A stretch of DNA of 64,000 bases, from contig CAZQIV010000002.1 in the NCBI GenBank assembly GCA_964593705.1, positions 62,001 to 126,000 of the forward strand, read 5' to 3'. Below, piece after piece: positions 26,179 to 35,694 of the stretch. This DNA is from SABY01 sp964593705. Lineage in GTDB: Bacteria > Bacteroidota > Bacteroidia > Bacteroidales > 4484-276. Within the stretch, counting starts at the first letter, position 1; every line of letters starts with the position of its first letter. Below the pieces are notes generated by a model, which saw only the letters and a program-made list of their open reading frames with translations, was not told the origin of the DNA and searched no databases. The position numbers and the translations under genes are program-made.

Positions 26179-26894
26179 GGATACACAATATCCTTTTCTT
26201 CGATCAATGGCCTGCCCATATACCTGAGCAGCAACTGGGCCACCGCGAGTGTGTCTTTTTGGCAATATTCAACAATTCGCTCCAGGCCTTTATCTTCCCA
26301 GTAAACCTTGCCTACCATGCTCCCGTCAATGTCGTCCTTGGGGCTGGGGATATCGAAAATTGTTGTGAGCAACTCCAGCGAAGTGTAGTTTTTGTAATCG
26401 CCAAAACGCCATAGCTCCATGGTATCAAGGTGCTGAATTTCCCAGGGTTTTTTGCCATGCAGGTTTAGGATTTTGGGCAGCGAAATTCCATTTATCAACA
26501 TACGCCGGGCAATGTACGGAAAGTCAAACTCCTTGCCATTGTGCCCACACAGCAAATGCTGCGGCTGGTTGTAGTAGCCGTTGAGCAGGGCGGCAAATTC
26601 GTTGAGCAATATTTTTTCATCATCACCAAAAAAGGATTTCATCCTAAAAGTGTTGCCGTAAACTATCCCCGTTGAAATGCAGATTATTTTGCCAAACTCT
26701 GCATAAATTCCTGCACGGGAATATAACTCCGAAGAAGTATCGGTATCAGATTTCGCGAGGCGTTCAGCTTTTTTATCCCAGAGTAATTTAAGCTTTTTGG
26801 GCAACTCTTCGTATTCAGCGAATTGGGGAACGGTTTCAATATCCAAAAACAGGACATCTTCGATTTTTAATTTTTCAATCATAGTATTAGTCAT
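26175..26894 (-). CDS. Predicted 3'-5' exonuclease (PolB-like, DnaQ fold)
   Basis: 239 residues of the DEDD superfamily, matching the predicted PolB-related 3'-5' exonuclease family. Exo I is FLDIETVPQ (Asp and Glu ligands), Exo II lies in LLCGHNGKEFDFPYIARRM, and Exo III in VEYCQKDTLAVAQLLLRY. No polymerase domain is attached. Likely trims DNA or RNA ends in repair; exact role unknown. Divergent from mnmD with a 59-bp gap. Confidence 0.88.
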   Translation of the reverse strand: MTNTMIEKLKIEDVLFLDIETVPQFAEYEELPKKLKLLWDKKAERLAKSDTDTSSELYSRAGIYAEFGKIICISTGIVYGNTFRMKSFFGDDEKILLNEFAALLNGYYNQPQHLLCGHNGKEFDFPYIARRMLINGISLPKILNLHGKKPWEIQHLDTMELWRFGDYKNYTSLELLTTIFDIPSPKDDIDGSMVGKVYWEDKGLERIVEYCQKDTLAVAQLLLRYMGRPLIEEKDIVYP

Positions 26895-26953
26895 TATCTT
26901 TACGCAATAAATGTAGAAATAATTTCCTTAACCTCCATTTTTTTATACACAAA

Positions 26954-27619
26954 ATGATCGAAATTCGCAAAACCGATGATGGCTCACACACGCTGTTTAT
27001 CCCCGGGCTAAACGAACACTACCACTCATCGTATGGCGCAGTGCAGGAGTCGATGCACGTTTTTATTGATGCAGGTCTTAATTTTCTAAGCGATCAAAAA
27101 ACCAAGATTAACATCCTTGAAGTTGGTTTTGGCACCGGCTTAAACGCTTTGTTAACGCTACTCCACTCCACCAATAAAATCATTTTTTACCATGGCATCG
27201 AAGCTTTTCCCGTGAGTAAAGAAATTACAGGTCAACTGGATTATCCCGGATTTTTGAAAGATAAAAATGCAATACTTTTTTTTGACAAGATTCACCGGGT
27301 AAAGTGGAATGAAGATATGTCCATCACCGAAAAGTTCACCCTCAGGAAGGAACAAGCAAAGATTGAGGAAATCTCATTGGAACGGGAAAAATATGATCTC
27401 GTCTATTTCGATGCCTTTGCACCGGAGGTTCAACCCGAATTATGGACAGAAGATATTTTCAGAAAACTATTTGATGCCACGAAATCTGGCGGAGTTTTAG
27501 TTACCTATTCCTCGAAAGGTTTGGTGAAACAAAATCTTCGGACATCTGGCTTTGAGGTGAAGCGGCTTCCCGGCCCACCCGGGAAAAGGCATATCGTGAG
27601 GGCGGAGAGAAGATGTTAA
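26954..27619 (+). CDS. mnmD: tRNA 5-methylaminomethyl-2-thiouridine methyltransferase, MnmD type
   Basis: 221 residues. SAM-binding motif I is ILEVGFGTGLNALL; the acidic motif YDLVYFDAFAPEVQPELW and the late LPGPPGKRHIVRA are hallmarks of the MnmC N-terminal methyltransferase domain. No MnmC oxidoreductase half is attached, which defines the stand-alone MnmD form. It would methylate the wobble uridine intermediate nm5s2U34 in tRNA. Confidence 0.92.
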   Translation: MIEIRKTDDGSHTLFIPGLNEHYHSSYGAVQESMHVFIDAGLNFLSDQKTKINILEVGFGTGLNALLTLLHSTNKIIFYHGIEAFPVSKEITGQLDYPGFLKDKNAILFFDKIHRVKWNEDMSITEKFTLRKEQAKIEEISLEREKYDLVYFDAFAPEVQPELWTEDIFRKLFDATKSGGVLVTYSSKGLVKQNLRTSGFEVKRLPGPPGKRHIVRAERRC

Positions 27620-27631
27620 TGGTGTAATTGT

Positions 27632-27694
27632 CCCGAAAAGTAGAAAATCTTTGATTTTCGTAACTTTTCGAGGATGCACGAGCGGAGCTCGGCA
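27632..27694. repeat. CCCGAAAA hairpin repeat (R3, copy 1)
   Basis: CCCGAAAAGTAGAAAATC then GATTTTCGTAACTTTTCG form a hairpin, followed by GGATGCACGAGCGGAGCTCG. The same two blocks occur at 34485-34590, separated by an extra 40-base insert. Confidence 0.7.
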
Positions 27695-27783
27695 TTATTG
27701 GTGTAATCGTTATTGAGCCTGTTCGCACTCCCGGTGAATTGATGGCTAAAGCCCTAATTTTTGCAGCTTTATCATTAAACCCA

Positions 27784-27953
27784 ATTTAGTATCGGTCTTT
27801 AATCTAACATTTAGAAAAATATACGATTTCAGATTAACGATTTTAGATTTAAGATGTTGGTGTGTATCAATCAAATCTAATATCTCCGATTCCCGCACGT
27901 GCGGGATCAATCTTAAATCAAAAAAAGGACGACTTTATGGACAAGCACTATTT
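27784..27953. repeat. TTAG-type element with its own core (E4)
   Basis: Left end TTTAGTATCGGTCTTTAA, right end GACTTTATGGACAAGCACTA. The core carries a CCCGCACGTGCGGG palindrome and ATCTTAAATC-type arms. Confidence 0.65.
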
Positions 27954-28081
27954 AGGGTCTGCCGAGAAAGACCTAATCCGTTGAATTATTAAAAGTTAAC
28001 CCATAATATTTGATTCCTTATGCAAGGTTTTGGAGAATGCTTGTCCAAAAACTTTGCATTAAATATTTCAACCCTGACTTC

Positions 28082-29473
28082 CTAATACCCCAAGGTTTTT
28101 AGCATCGACTTAAAGCTTTGTTCTTTGGCGAAAAGGCGGGGGAAGTAATTGCCATTTTCGTCTTTATCGATGATGATGTGCTTGGGCGCGGGAATAAGGC
28201 AATGTTGTATTCCACCATATCCGCCCAACGATTCCTGGTAAGCCCCTGTGTGGAAAAACCCGATGTACAAAGGTTTGTCTTTTTCGTAGCTTGGTAAAAA
28301 CACCGCGTTAGTGTGGGCTTCATCATTGTAATAGTCGAAACTGTCGCAGGTAAGCCCACCAAGGCAAACCCGCTGATATGGATCTTCCCAGCGATTTACC
28401 GGAAGCAGAATAAACCTTTGATTCATGGCCCAAGAGTCGGGCAGGGTGGTCATAAAAGAGCTATCGATCATATTCCACAACTCGCGGTCGTTTTGCCTTT
28501 TTTGATCCAATATCGAGTACAATACCGCACCACTTTCACCTACAGTGAAGGATCCAAATTCGGTGAAAATATCCGGCTCCAAAATTTTATGCTGCTCGCA
28601 GGTTTGTTTGATCTGAGAAATGATCTCTTCGGCCATATACTCATAATCAAATTTGAAGCCCAGCGATCTTTTAATTGGAAAACCCCCGCCAATATTTAAT
28701 GCATCAACCTCCGGGCAAATTTTCTTTAAATCAACATACACGTTTAAACATTTACTTAGTTCGTTCCAGTAATAAGCCGAATCTTTAATACCCGTATTGA
28801 TAAAAAAGTGAAGCATTTTTAATTCAATGTTAGGATTTTCCTTAATCCGATCGTTATAAAAAGGTATAATGTCGTTGTAGCGAATACCCAAACGCGAGGT
28901 ATAAAACGAAAACATCGGTTCCTCTTCAGACGCAATACGGAATCCAACCTTGAATTTACCGGTGATGAGTTGTTCGTATTGTTCAAGCTCATCCATATTA
29001 TCCAGCACCGGAATTACATTTTTAAACCCATCGTTAATGATCCTTGCAATGTTTTCGACGTATTGGGGGCGTTTAAACCCGTTGCAAACAATGAATGTGT
29101 CTTTGGTAATTAAACCATTATTAAAAAGTTCTTCTACAATGTTTATGTCAAAAGCCGAAGATGTTTCGATATTAATGTTGTTTTTTACCGCTTCTTCCAT
29201 GACAAACGAAAAGTGCGAACTCTTTGTGCAATAGCAATATTTGTACGAACCCTTGTAATCAACCTTTGCCATAGCCACATTAAAAAGGCGTTTTGCTTTT
29301 TGAATTTGCGAACTTATTTTGGGCAGGTAAGTAAGCTTTACCGGGGTTCCGTATTGCTTGATTATTTCCATGAGTGGGATGTCGTGAAAATACAACTCCC
29401 CATCAATTACATTAAATTCATCTTGTGGAAAGTCAAATGTTTGTCCTATTAAATCAAGATATTTAATTTTCAT
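28082..29473 (-). CDS. Arginine decarboxylase (PLP, alanine-racemase fold)
   Basis: 463 residues of fold-type III PLP decarboxylases. The N-terminal barrel has KYCYCTKSSHFSFV, where the Lys is the likely PLP anchor, then NINIETSSAFDINIV, and a LNIGGGFPIKRS glycine-rich phosphate loop. The C-terminal half holds CLGGLTCDSFDYY with the catalytic Cys/Asp. Length and sequence fit the arginine decarboxylase form common in Bacteroidota, which makes agmatine for polyamine synthesis. Ornithine or diaminopimelate as substrate cannot be fully excluded. Confidence 0.85.
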   Translation of the reverse strand: MKIKYLDLIGQTFDFPQDEFNVIDGELYFHDIPLMEIIKQYGTPVKLTYLPKISSQIQKAKRLFNVAMAKVDYKGSYKYCYCTKSSHFSFVMEEAVKNNINIETSSAFDINIVEELFNNGLITKDTFIVCNGFKRPQYVENIARIINDGFKNVIPVLDNMDELEQYEQLITGKFKVGFRIASEEEPMFSFYTSRLGIRYNDIIPFYNDRIKENPNIELKMLHFFINTGIKDSAYYWNELSKCLNVYVDLKKICPEVDALNIGGGFPIKRSLGFKFDYEYMAEEIISQIKQTCEQHKILEPDIFTEFGSFTVGESGAVLYSILDQKRQNDRELWNMIDSSFMTTLPDSWAMNQRFILLPVNRWEDPYQRVCLGGLTCDSFDYYNDEAHTNAVFLPSYEKDKPLYIGFFHTGAYQESLGGYGGIQHCLIPAPKHIIIDKDENGNYFPRLFAKEQSFKSMLKTLGY

Positions 29474-29582
29474 TTATCACAATTTATAATGGTTACACTT
29501 TGAATAAAACACAAATGTAAACACTTTACTTAAAAGTGAAAATGTAAAAGTAAATGAATCGGATTTAAATTTAAGGAGGGGT

Positions 29583-30221
29583 TTAATTACTTTGCTTGTC
29601 CAAGCTTTTCCATTCAAAGGTTTCAAACAGATGGTTAATGTCTTTTATAACATATTCGATTACCGGCTGCAGGGAGTCATTGTTAGGCACAACATTAAAA
29701 TACAGGGCGCCTCTAACAAAGTGATGCGTACTGTCGGTGAGATAAAATTGGCAGGGTGATGCTACATCACGGCCTTCAATCCGGTAAGCCAGGCCATACA
29801 CTTTTTTTCCGGGCTTACTAAAAACCGACTCCTTTATACCAACAGCTTTTGAGGCATGTTTGAATGCCATTTCACGCGCATCTTCGGTAAAGTGGTAAAG
29901 TTCCTGGTTATTGAGCGATTTATAACTGACATGGATTTTTCCGTGATATTTATCATAATCAATATTCATCCAATATTTATTTATCGGATTTAATCCATCA
30001 AATTTTATATTGGCATACTTTGGATATTCGAAGCTGTAAGGAAAAATACTATCGAATTTCCGGTAGTCCTTTTCAGGAAGCTCAATGCGAAAAAAACCCC
30101 GTGGTTTGGGATAATATTCGGTGTTGTTGCAGGAGAATCCCATAGCAATAATCACAAGCAATAACATGCTTATTACTATTTTTAATAAAGATAGCTTAGG
30201 GGGAAGGATAAAAAACATCAT
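29583..30221 (-). CDS. gldD: Gliding motility lipoprotein GldD
   Basis: 212 residues. A hydrophobic N-terminus ending MGFSCNN gives a lipoprotein signal with Cys as the lipid-modified residue. It is followed by the GldD hallmark YYPKPRGFFRIELPEKDY. GldD is needed for gliding or for type IX secretion-linked functions in Bacteroidota. It follows gldE by 5 bp on the same strand, the conserved order ssb-gldE-gldD, so they are probably one operon. Confidence 0.93.
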   Translation of the reverse strand: MMFFILPPKLSLLKIVISMLLLVIIAMGFSCNNTEYYPKPRGFFRIELPEKDYRKFDSIFPYSFEYPKYANIKFDGLNPINKYWMNIDYDKYHGKIHVSYKSLNNQELYHFTEDAREMAFKHASKAVGIKESVFSKPGKKVYGLAYRIEGRDVASPCQFYLTDSTHHFVRGALYFNVVPNNDSLQPVIEYVIKDINHLFETFEWKSLDKQSN

Positions 30222-30226
30222 GGCCT

Positions 30227-31567
30227 TTAATTCAGGATTTTTACCAAAATTTCTTCAATCCTTCGCTTGGACACTTTCTTGATTTTAAATTCAAAATTAA
30301 GAATTATTGTGCTGTTGTTTGCTACGGGTATTCTGCCCTCAAGCTCTAAAATCAAGCCGGCAATTGTTTCTGAATCACCTTTTATGTCATCAAATATACG
30401 ATCGTCAATTTCCAGTATTTTACAAAAGTCGTTGAGCAGGGTTTTTCCTTCAAAAATGTAGTTTTTATCATCGATTTTGGTAAAGGAAATTTCATCTTCT
30501 TTGGTATCAAACTCATCAGAAATTTCGCCTACAATCTCCTCGATAATATCTTCGAGCGTAACAATACCGGAAGTTCCACCATATTCATCAACCACTATTG
30601 CCATGTGAATTTTCTTTTCCTGAAACTCTTTTAAAAGGTCGATGATTTTTTTGTTTTCGGGCACAAAAAATGCCGTACGCAACAGTTTCGACCATTCAAA
30701 ATCATTTTGTTTATCAAGGTGGGGCAGCAAATCTTTTACATACAAAATCCCGGCAATATTGTCGAAACCCTCATTATAGGCCGGAATTCTTGAATAACCT
30801 GAGCCAAGTATCAATTTAAGAAGGGTTTTGTAGCTTGTGCTAACATCTACTGCCGTTACATCTATTCGTGCTTTCATTATTTCTTTTACAAGCATATCTC
30901 CAAACTTCACGATGCCTTTGAGAATTTTGCGGTCTTCTTCAGGAGTTTCGTCATCAGAGGTTAACTCGATGGCCTCCGAAAGCTCGCTCATCGAAAGTTG
31001 TGAAGATCGTTTTTGCAATGTTTTATCGATAAAAGTGGAGCTTCTTACAAGCAAAGTACTTATCGGGTAAAAAACTTTAATAAGGTTTTTAACAGATACG
31101 GCCATGAAAGACGCAAAACGCATGGGGTTGTATGAAGCATAAATCTTGGGCATGATTTCACCAAAAATCAGCAGCAGGGAAGTTACCAGTACTACCTGTA
31201 GCAAAAATGAAAGCAGCGGGTATGCAGCAAGGTTGAATAAATTGGAGACAATAAATGTTGAAATGACAACAATGGCAATATTCACAAAATTGTTTGCAAT
31301 TAAAATAGTAGCCAGCAGCCTTTTGGGGCGTTCCAAAAGTACAATTATCAGCTCGCTTTTCGAATTTCTGTCTGAATGTAGCTGTTTGAGGTGAACAGGG
31401 CTAAGTGAAAAAAACGCAATTTCGGAGCCTGAAATTAATGCTGAGGCAACTAAAAGCAACAACATTATCAGGAAACCTATAGCCACCGGGAATTCTAAAG
31501 GCTGGAAAAATGCTTCGGCAAATACAAAAATCTCATTCAAACTGGAAACAATTTCAGTTTCTTCCAA
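30227..31567 (-). CDS. gldE: GldE, CorC/HlyC-type membrane protein with CBS domains
   Basis: 446 residues. The N-terminal DUF21 membrane domain has several helices (ALISGSEIAFFSLSP is the family signature), then a pair of CBS domains (FGDMLVKEIMKARIDVTAV; HMAIVVDEYGGTSGIVTLED), then a C-terminal CorC/HlyC transporter-associated domain. The position next to gldD identifies it as GldE. The general family acts in magnesium or divalent ion efflux, but the precise role of GldE is not settled. Confidence 0.93.
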   Translation of the reverse strand: MEETEIVSSLNEIFVFAEAFFQPLEFPVAIGFLIMLLLLVASALISGSEIAFFSLSPVHLKQLHSDRNSKSELIIVLLERPKRLLATILIANNFVNIAIVVISTFIVSNLFNLAAYPLLSFLLQVVLVTSLLLIFGEIMPKIYASYNPMRFASFMAVSVKNLIKVFYPISTLLVRSSTFIDKTLQKRSSQLSMSELSEAIELTSDDETPEEDRKILKGIVKFGDMLVKEIMKARIDVTAVDVSTSYKTLLKLILGSGYSRIPAYNEGFDNIAGILYVKDLLPHLDKQNDFEWSKLLRTAFFVPENKKIIDLLKEFQEKKIHMAIVVDEYGGTSGIVTLEDIIEEIVGEISDEFDTKEDEISFTKIDDKNYIFEGKTLLNDFCKILEIDDRIFDDIKGDSETIAGLILELEGRIPVANNSTIILNFEFKIKKVSKRRIEEILVKILN

Positions 31568-31673
31568 AATGCTCTGAATTAATTCGACAATCGTTAAATA
31601 AACGGGTGCAAAAATACATTATTTGCAGCTATTGCATCACATCGAAATAATTTGTTAATTATTTACAACAATT

Positions 31674-32138
31674 TTAGAAGGGCAGGTCGTCGCTTGGTGC
31701 GTCAGTATTCAGCCCGTCCTGTGTGTCTCCGCTTTGCTGATTTGATGTTTGCTTTTCAGGAAAATATTCCGGGGCTTCGGTAGGCGGGGGTGGTGCACCA
31801 AAAGTGCCACCTTCATGCGATCGGTTTATTTTTATGAGCCTGTCAGCCACTACCTCGGTGGTATAGCGCTTGTTTCCGTCTTTATCATCCCATGACCTTG
31901 TTTTTAGTTTGCCTTCTACGTACACAGTATCTCCTTTCACAAGGTTTTTTTCGGCCAGCCAGCGCCAAAGCGTTACACTGTGCCATTCGGTTTGTTCTAC
32001 CCAGTTACCATCTTTTCCTTTATAACTCTCGTTGGTAGCTATGCGAATATTTGCAAATTTTACACCACTATCAAGTGTCATAACCTCAGGGTCTTTACCC
32101 AGATTTCCTAATAAAATTACTCTGTTTACTCCTGCCAT
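31674..32138 (-). CDS. ssb: Single-stranded DNA-binding protein
   Basis: 154 residues. N-terminal OB fold (NRVILLGNLGKDPEV; WVEQTEWHSVTLW; VYVEGKLKTRSW), Gly/Pro/Gln-rich linker, and an acidic tip ending DDLPF, the protein-interaction tail of SSB. It binds single-stranded DNA during replication and repair. It begins the ssb-gldE-gldD run; a TACCTTTG box just upstream is a candidate promoter. Confidence 0.97.
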   Translation of the reverse strand: MAGVNRVILLGNLGKDPEVMTLDSGVKFANIRIATNESYKGKDGNWVEQTEWHSVTLWRWLAEKNLVKGDTVYVEGKLKTRSWDDKDGNKRYTTEVVADRLIKINRSHEGGTFGAPPPPTEAPEYFPEKQTSNQQSGDTQDGLNTDAPSDDLPF

Positions 32139-32175
32139 GATTTTACAATTTTTGTATGGGAAAAAAATATGTTTG

Positions 32176-32183
32176 CAAAGGTA
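32176..32183 (-). promoter_or_regulatory. Candidate -7 box for ssb
   Basis: Reads TACCTTTG on the minus strand (TAnnTTTG), 38 bp before the ssb start codon. A -33 box is not clear. Confidence 0.4.
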
Positions 32184-32324
32184 TATTTTTCTTAGAAAAA
32201 AAACATGCCCATATTAATCGTAAAAACGGATATGATTGATTTAAAATGATTAGTAAAACTTTTTGTAAATTTGTGAAGTAATCTGAAAAACAGATGTTTT
32301 CATTCTTCAAAGGGAAAGTAATTT

Positions 32325-34370
32325 ATGCGTAAGGGTATTTTTATAGGGTCATTTCTTTTTTTGGTATTTCTTTTTGCCTCCGGCGATGAGGTTGACAGCC
32401 TGAATAATCTGCTTGTACATGACAGGTTTTCAAGTAAAACTGAGAAAGTTGAAACGCTCATTCTTTTATCGAATGAGCAATTTTTTACCACACAAAACGA
32501 AGCCATCACCAATGGTGTGAAAGCGCTGGATTTAGCGCTTGAAATCAATGATAAGCTACTTGTTTCCAAAGCTGCAAAAAACATTGGCATTCTTTACTAC
32601 CGTCAGAGCGATTTTGCCAACGCGTTAAAAAACCTCAATATCGCCCTGAAATACAATATTGAGGCAAACAATGTTGATGAATTAGCAGCAAACTACAACA
32701 ACCTTGGACTTATTTACCACCGTATGGGAAATTATATCCTGGCGCTGGAAAATCATCTTAAACAATTAAAGATAAACGAAGAAACCGGAAACCTCCGCGG
32801 GCTTGCCTATTCAAGTTTGAACATTGGCAATATTTATTACAGCATGCACGAAAATGATAAGTCGCTGGAGTATTACCTTAAATCACTTCAAATTAATGAG
32901 GAGATTCAGGATACGAACCGGGTAGCTACAACCTTAATTAACCTTGGCATTGTGAGCATGGAGTTGGAAGATTATGATCAGGCCGTCAGGTATTTTAACC
33001 GGGTTCTGCCCATTAAAATGAAATATAATGATAAAACCAACCTGGGGAAAATTTATAACAACCTGGGCGTAGCTTTTAATTCGCAAAAGGAATACCCGCT
33101 TGCCATTTCATATTTTTTAAAAAGCCTGGATGTTTCCAGCGATATCAATCACAGGTACAATATGTGTGTTTCGATGATAAATTTGGGTGATGCCTACCTG
33201 GGTGAAGAAGAGATGGTTAAGAGCCTTGATTTTTTGAATCGCGCTTTAGCTGTTGCCCGCGAAATGGATTCGCAGGAATTGATTAGAGATACTTACGGTG
33301 TATTGTCGAAATGGTATGAAGCTAAAAATGATTTTGAATCGGCACTTGAATATTATAAGTCGATGACCGAACTTAACGACAGCCTGTTCAATATCGAAAA
33401 AAGTAATCAGCTCAAAAATTTGCATGTGGCGTATGAGGTCGAAAAAACAGAGAAAGAAATCCTTGAAAAGGATATTTCGATCGAGAAACTCAAAACCCGT
33501 CAGTTTTACCTGTTAATGACCATTGTTATTGCTTTATCATTGGTTTTTGTGGCATATTACAGGTATCGAACCAAAAAACGCCACAACCGCGAACTTGAAA
33601 TAAAAATTGCCGAGGCCCTGCAAAAAGAAAAAGAACAACAGCAGATTATCGTGCATAAGTCGAGCCTTACTTCGCTGGGAGAACTTGCTTCGGGAATTGC
33701 GCATGAAATAAAACAACCGCTCCAAAACATTTCACTTGTAAACGAAGGCCTGCAATTAGAGGTGACAGAAAAGCAGATTGACCCCGAATTTATTACAAGC
33801 TCCACCAAGGATATTGCTGAAGGCATTAAGAGAATCAAATTTATTATCAACGAAATCAGCAACTTTTCGCGTGGGCAGCAACAGGAAATCATGGAATGGT
33901 TCAACATCAACACCCGCATCGAAAATGCTTTTTTGCTGGCGCGTACAAAGTTTTCAAATCGCAGAATAGATGTGCTTTTCGAGCTTGAGAAAACCAATCC
34001 CGAATTTCAGGGCAACCCTTATAAATTTGAGCAGGTTGTGGTAAACTTTTTTAATAATGCAAAAGATGCCATTGAAGAACAAGCCGAAAAAATGGGTGAG
34101 GATTTTACTAAAAAAATGATGGTTAGAAGTTACATAAAAGATGATTTTATTAATGTTGAAGTTGAAGATAATGGTTCGGGCGTACCCGAATCGATCCAGA
34201 CTAAAATTTTCCTGCCCTTTTTTACTACCAAAGAATTAGGAAAAGGAACCGGCCTTGGCTTATCAATTTCGCTCGGGATAGCTAAAGAAATGGGAGGCTT
34301 TATTGAAATAGAATCGGAAGAAGAAAAAGGAACCCTGATGCGGCTAAAACTTCCCTTTGTTAAATCATGA
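32325..34370 (+). CDS. TPR-containing sensor histidine kinase
   Basis: 681 residues. A short hydrophobic N-terminus (signal) is followed by about seven TPR repeats of 40 residues (for example NNLGLIYHRMGNYILALENH and SLNIGNIYYSMHENDKSLEY) filling residues 50-370, then a membrane helix (about 395-410), a coiled coil, a HisKA domain with the phosphorylated His in LASGIAHEIKQPLQNI, and a GHKL domain (VNFFNNAKDAI N box; DNGSGVP; GKGTGLGLSIS G2 box). The periplasmic TPRs probably sense a protein or peptide partner. No response regulator is adjacent, so its partner is unknown. Confidence 0.93.
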   Translation: MRKGIFIGSFLFLVFLFASGDEVDSLNNLLVHDRFSSKTEKVETLILLSNEQFFTTQNEAITNGVKALDLALEINDKLLVSKAAKNIGILYYRQSDFANALKNLNIALKYNIEANNVDELAANYNNLGLIYHRMGNYILALENHLKQLKINEETGNLRGLAYSSLNIGNIYYSMHENDKSLEYYLKSLQINEEIQDTNRVATTLINLGIVSMELEDYDQAVRYFNRVLPIKMKYNDKTNLGKIYNNLGVAFNSQKEYPLAISYFLKSLDVSSDINHRYNMCVSMINLGDAYLGEEEMVKSLDFLNRALAVAREMDSQELIRDTYGVLSKWYEAKNDFESALEYYKSMTELNDSLFNIEKSNQLKNLHVAYEVEKTEKEILEKDISIEKLKTRQFYLLMTIVIALSLVFVAYYRYRTKKRHNRELEIKIAEALQKEKEQQQIIVHKSSLTSLGELASGIAHEIKQPLQNISLVNEGLQLEVTEKQIDPEFITSSTKDIAEGIKRIKFIINEISNFSRGQQQEIMEWFNINTRIENAFLLARTKFSNRRIDVLFELEKTNPEFQGNPYKFEQVVVNFFNNAKDAIEEQAEKMGEDFTKKMMVRSYIKDDFINVEVEDNGSGVPESIQTKIFLPFFTTKELGKGTGLGLSISLGIAKEMGGFIEIESEEEKGTLMRLKLPFVKS

Positions 34371-34484
34371 TGCTTTTTATCTTGCTTTACTTCCACTTTT
34401 GCAGCATTTTTTTTATTAAATTTATTGATAGCCAGTGGGCAATATAAAGTGTGGACTGAAGACTGGAGACTGTGGATTGGAGAT

Positions 34485-34590
34485 CCCGAAAAATAGAAAA
34501 TCATAGATTTTCGTAATTTTTCGTGCCCGCCTTGCCGCCAGCGTAGGCTATTGTTAAGGCGAGGCAGGGATGCACGGGCGAAGCCCGGCA
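34485..34590. repeat. CCCGAAAA hairpin repeat (R3, copy 2)
   Basis: CCCGAAAAATAGAAAATC and GATTTTCGTAATTTTTCG form a hairpin. The closing block GGATGCACGGGCGAAGCCCG matches copy 1 at 27632, with a GCCGCCAGCG-containing insert of about 40 bases between the blocks. Confidence 0.7.
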
Positions 34591-34659
34591 CTGTGGCCTG
34601 AGGACTGTGAAACAAATAATCCTATTTTTGCGCATTTTATAAAACGCTTTATTTAAATA

Positions 34660-35616
34660 ATGAAAATCGTAGAACAACTTAAGCAGGCCGGAAAAACTTT
34701 ATTTTCGTTTGAATTGCTGCCACCAATGAAAGGTGGAAATATGGAATCGGTTTACAAAGTGATTGATCCACTCATCGAATTTAACCCCACCAATGTAAAC
34801 GTTACCTATCACCAGCAGGAGGTTTTTTATAAAAAGCTTAAAAATGGTTTGCTCGAGAAAAAAACCATCAGGAAAAGGCCTGGAACAGTAGCTATATCGG
34901 CAGCCATCAAATACAGGTATCCCCGGCTTGAAGTGGTTCCTCATTTGATTTGTGGCGGATTTACCCGTTCGGAAACCGAGTATGCCTTGATCGATCTCCA
35001 TTTTCTGGGCATTAAAAATTTATTGGTGTTGCGTGGCGATCCGCCAAAAACACAACGATTTTACAGACCCGAACCCGAGGGTCATGAATATGTTATCGAC
35101 CTGGTAAAGCAAATTGTGAACCTCAACAAAGGCAGGTATCTGGATGAGGAATTGAGAAACACTACTTCGACAGATTTTTCGATAGGTGTGGCAGGATATC
35201 CCGAAAAGCACTTTGAGGCGGCAAACATGGATGTTGATCTCCGGTATCTTAAAGATAAAGTTGATGCCGGTGCCGATTATATAGTTACACAGATGTTTTT
35301 CGACAATAAAAGGTATTTCGAGTTCGTGGAAAATTGCCGCAAAATTGGGATTACCGTTCCCATTATTCCGGGCTTAAAACCCATAACCAGGCTTAACGAT
35401 ATGAAAACGCTCCCCTTGGTTTTCCATATTGATATTCCGGAAGAACTTGCAAGTGAATTGCGTAAATGTGATAACGACCAGCAGGCCTTCGAGCTTGGCG
35501 TGGAATGGGCTGTTAACCAATCGTTGGAGCTCAAAAAGTTTGGCGTTCCTGCACTTCATTATTTTACCATTGGCGAAACCGATAACATCCGCCAAATTGC
35601 GAAAAAGGTGTTTTAA
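34660..35616 (+). CDS. metF: Methylenetetrahydrofolate reductase
   Basis: 318 residues, the FAD-containing TIM barrel that reduces 5,10-methylenetetrahydrofolate to the 5-methyl form for methionine synthesis. Visible family segments: FSFELLPPMKGGN at the start with the catalytic Glu, NVTYHQQEV, LVLRGDPPKTQ (FAD/folate loop), VAGYPEKHFEA, YIVTQMFFDNKRYFEF, PIIPGLKPITR. Full length. Stands between the kinase and plsC genes. Confidence 0.96.
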   Translation: MKIVEQLKQAGKTLFSFELLPPMKGGNMESVYKVIDPLIEFNPTNVNVTYHQQEVFYKKLKNGLLEKKTIRKRPGTVAISAAIKYRYPRLEVVPHLICGGFTRSETEYALIDLHFLGIKNLLVLRGDPPKTQRFYRPEPEGHEYVIDLVKQIVNLNKGRYLDEELRNTTSTDFSIGVAGYPEKHFEAANMDVDLRYLKDKVDAGADYIVTQMFFDNKRYFEFVENCRKIGITVPIIPGLKPITRLNDMKTLPLVFHIDIPEELASELRKCDNDQQAFELGVEWAVNQSLELKKFGVPALHYFTIGETDNIRQIAKKVF

Positions 35617-35694
35617 ATTCACAGTAATTGGATAATTAAAAACCGCTTTAAAAAATTAGTTTTATTTGTTGAATAAAATAATCAGCTTACCAAC

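Larger units (their letters stand above)
27620..28081. other. Intergenic region with three repeats
   Basis: No gene. Contains a hairpin repeat at 27632-27694, a TTAG-type element at 27784-27953, and an R5-like left end (TTTAGGGTCTGCCGAGAAAG) directly after it, with no clear right end. Confidence 0.7.
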
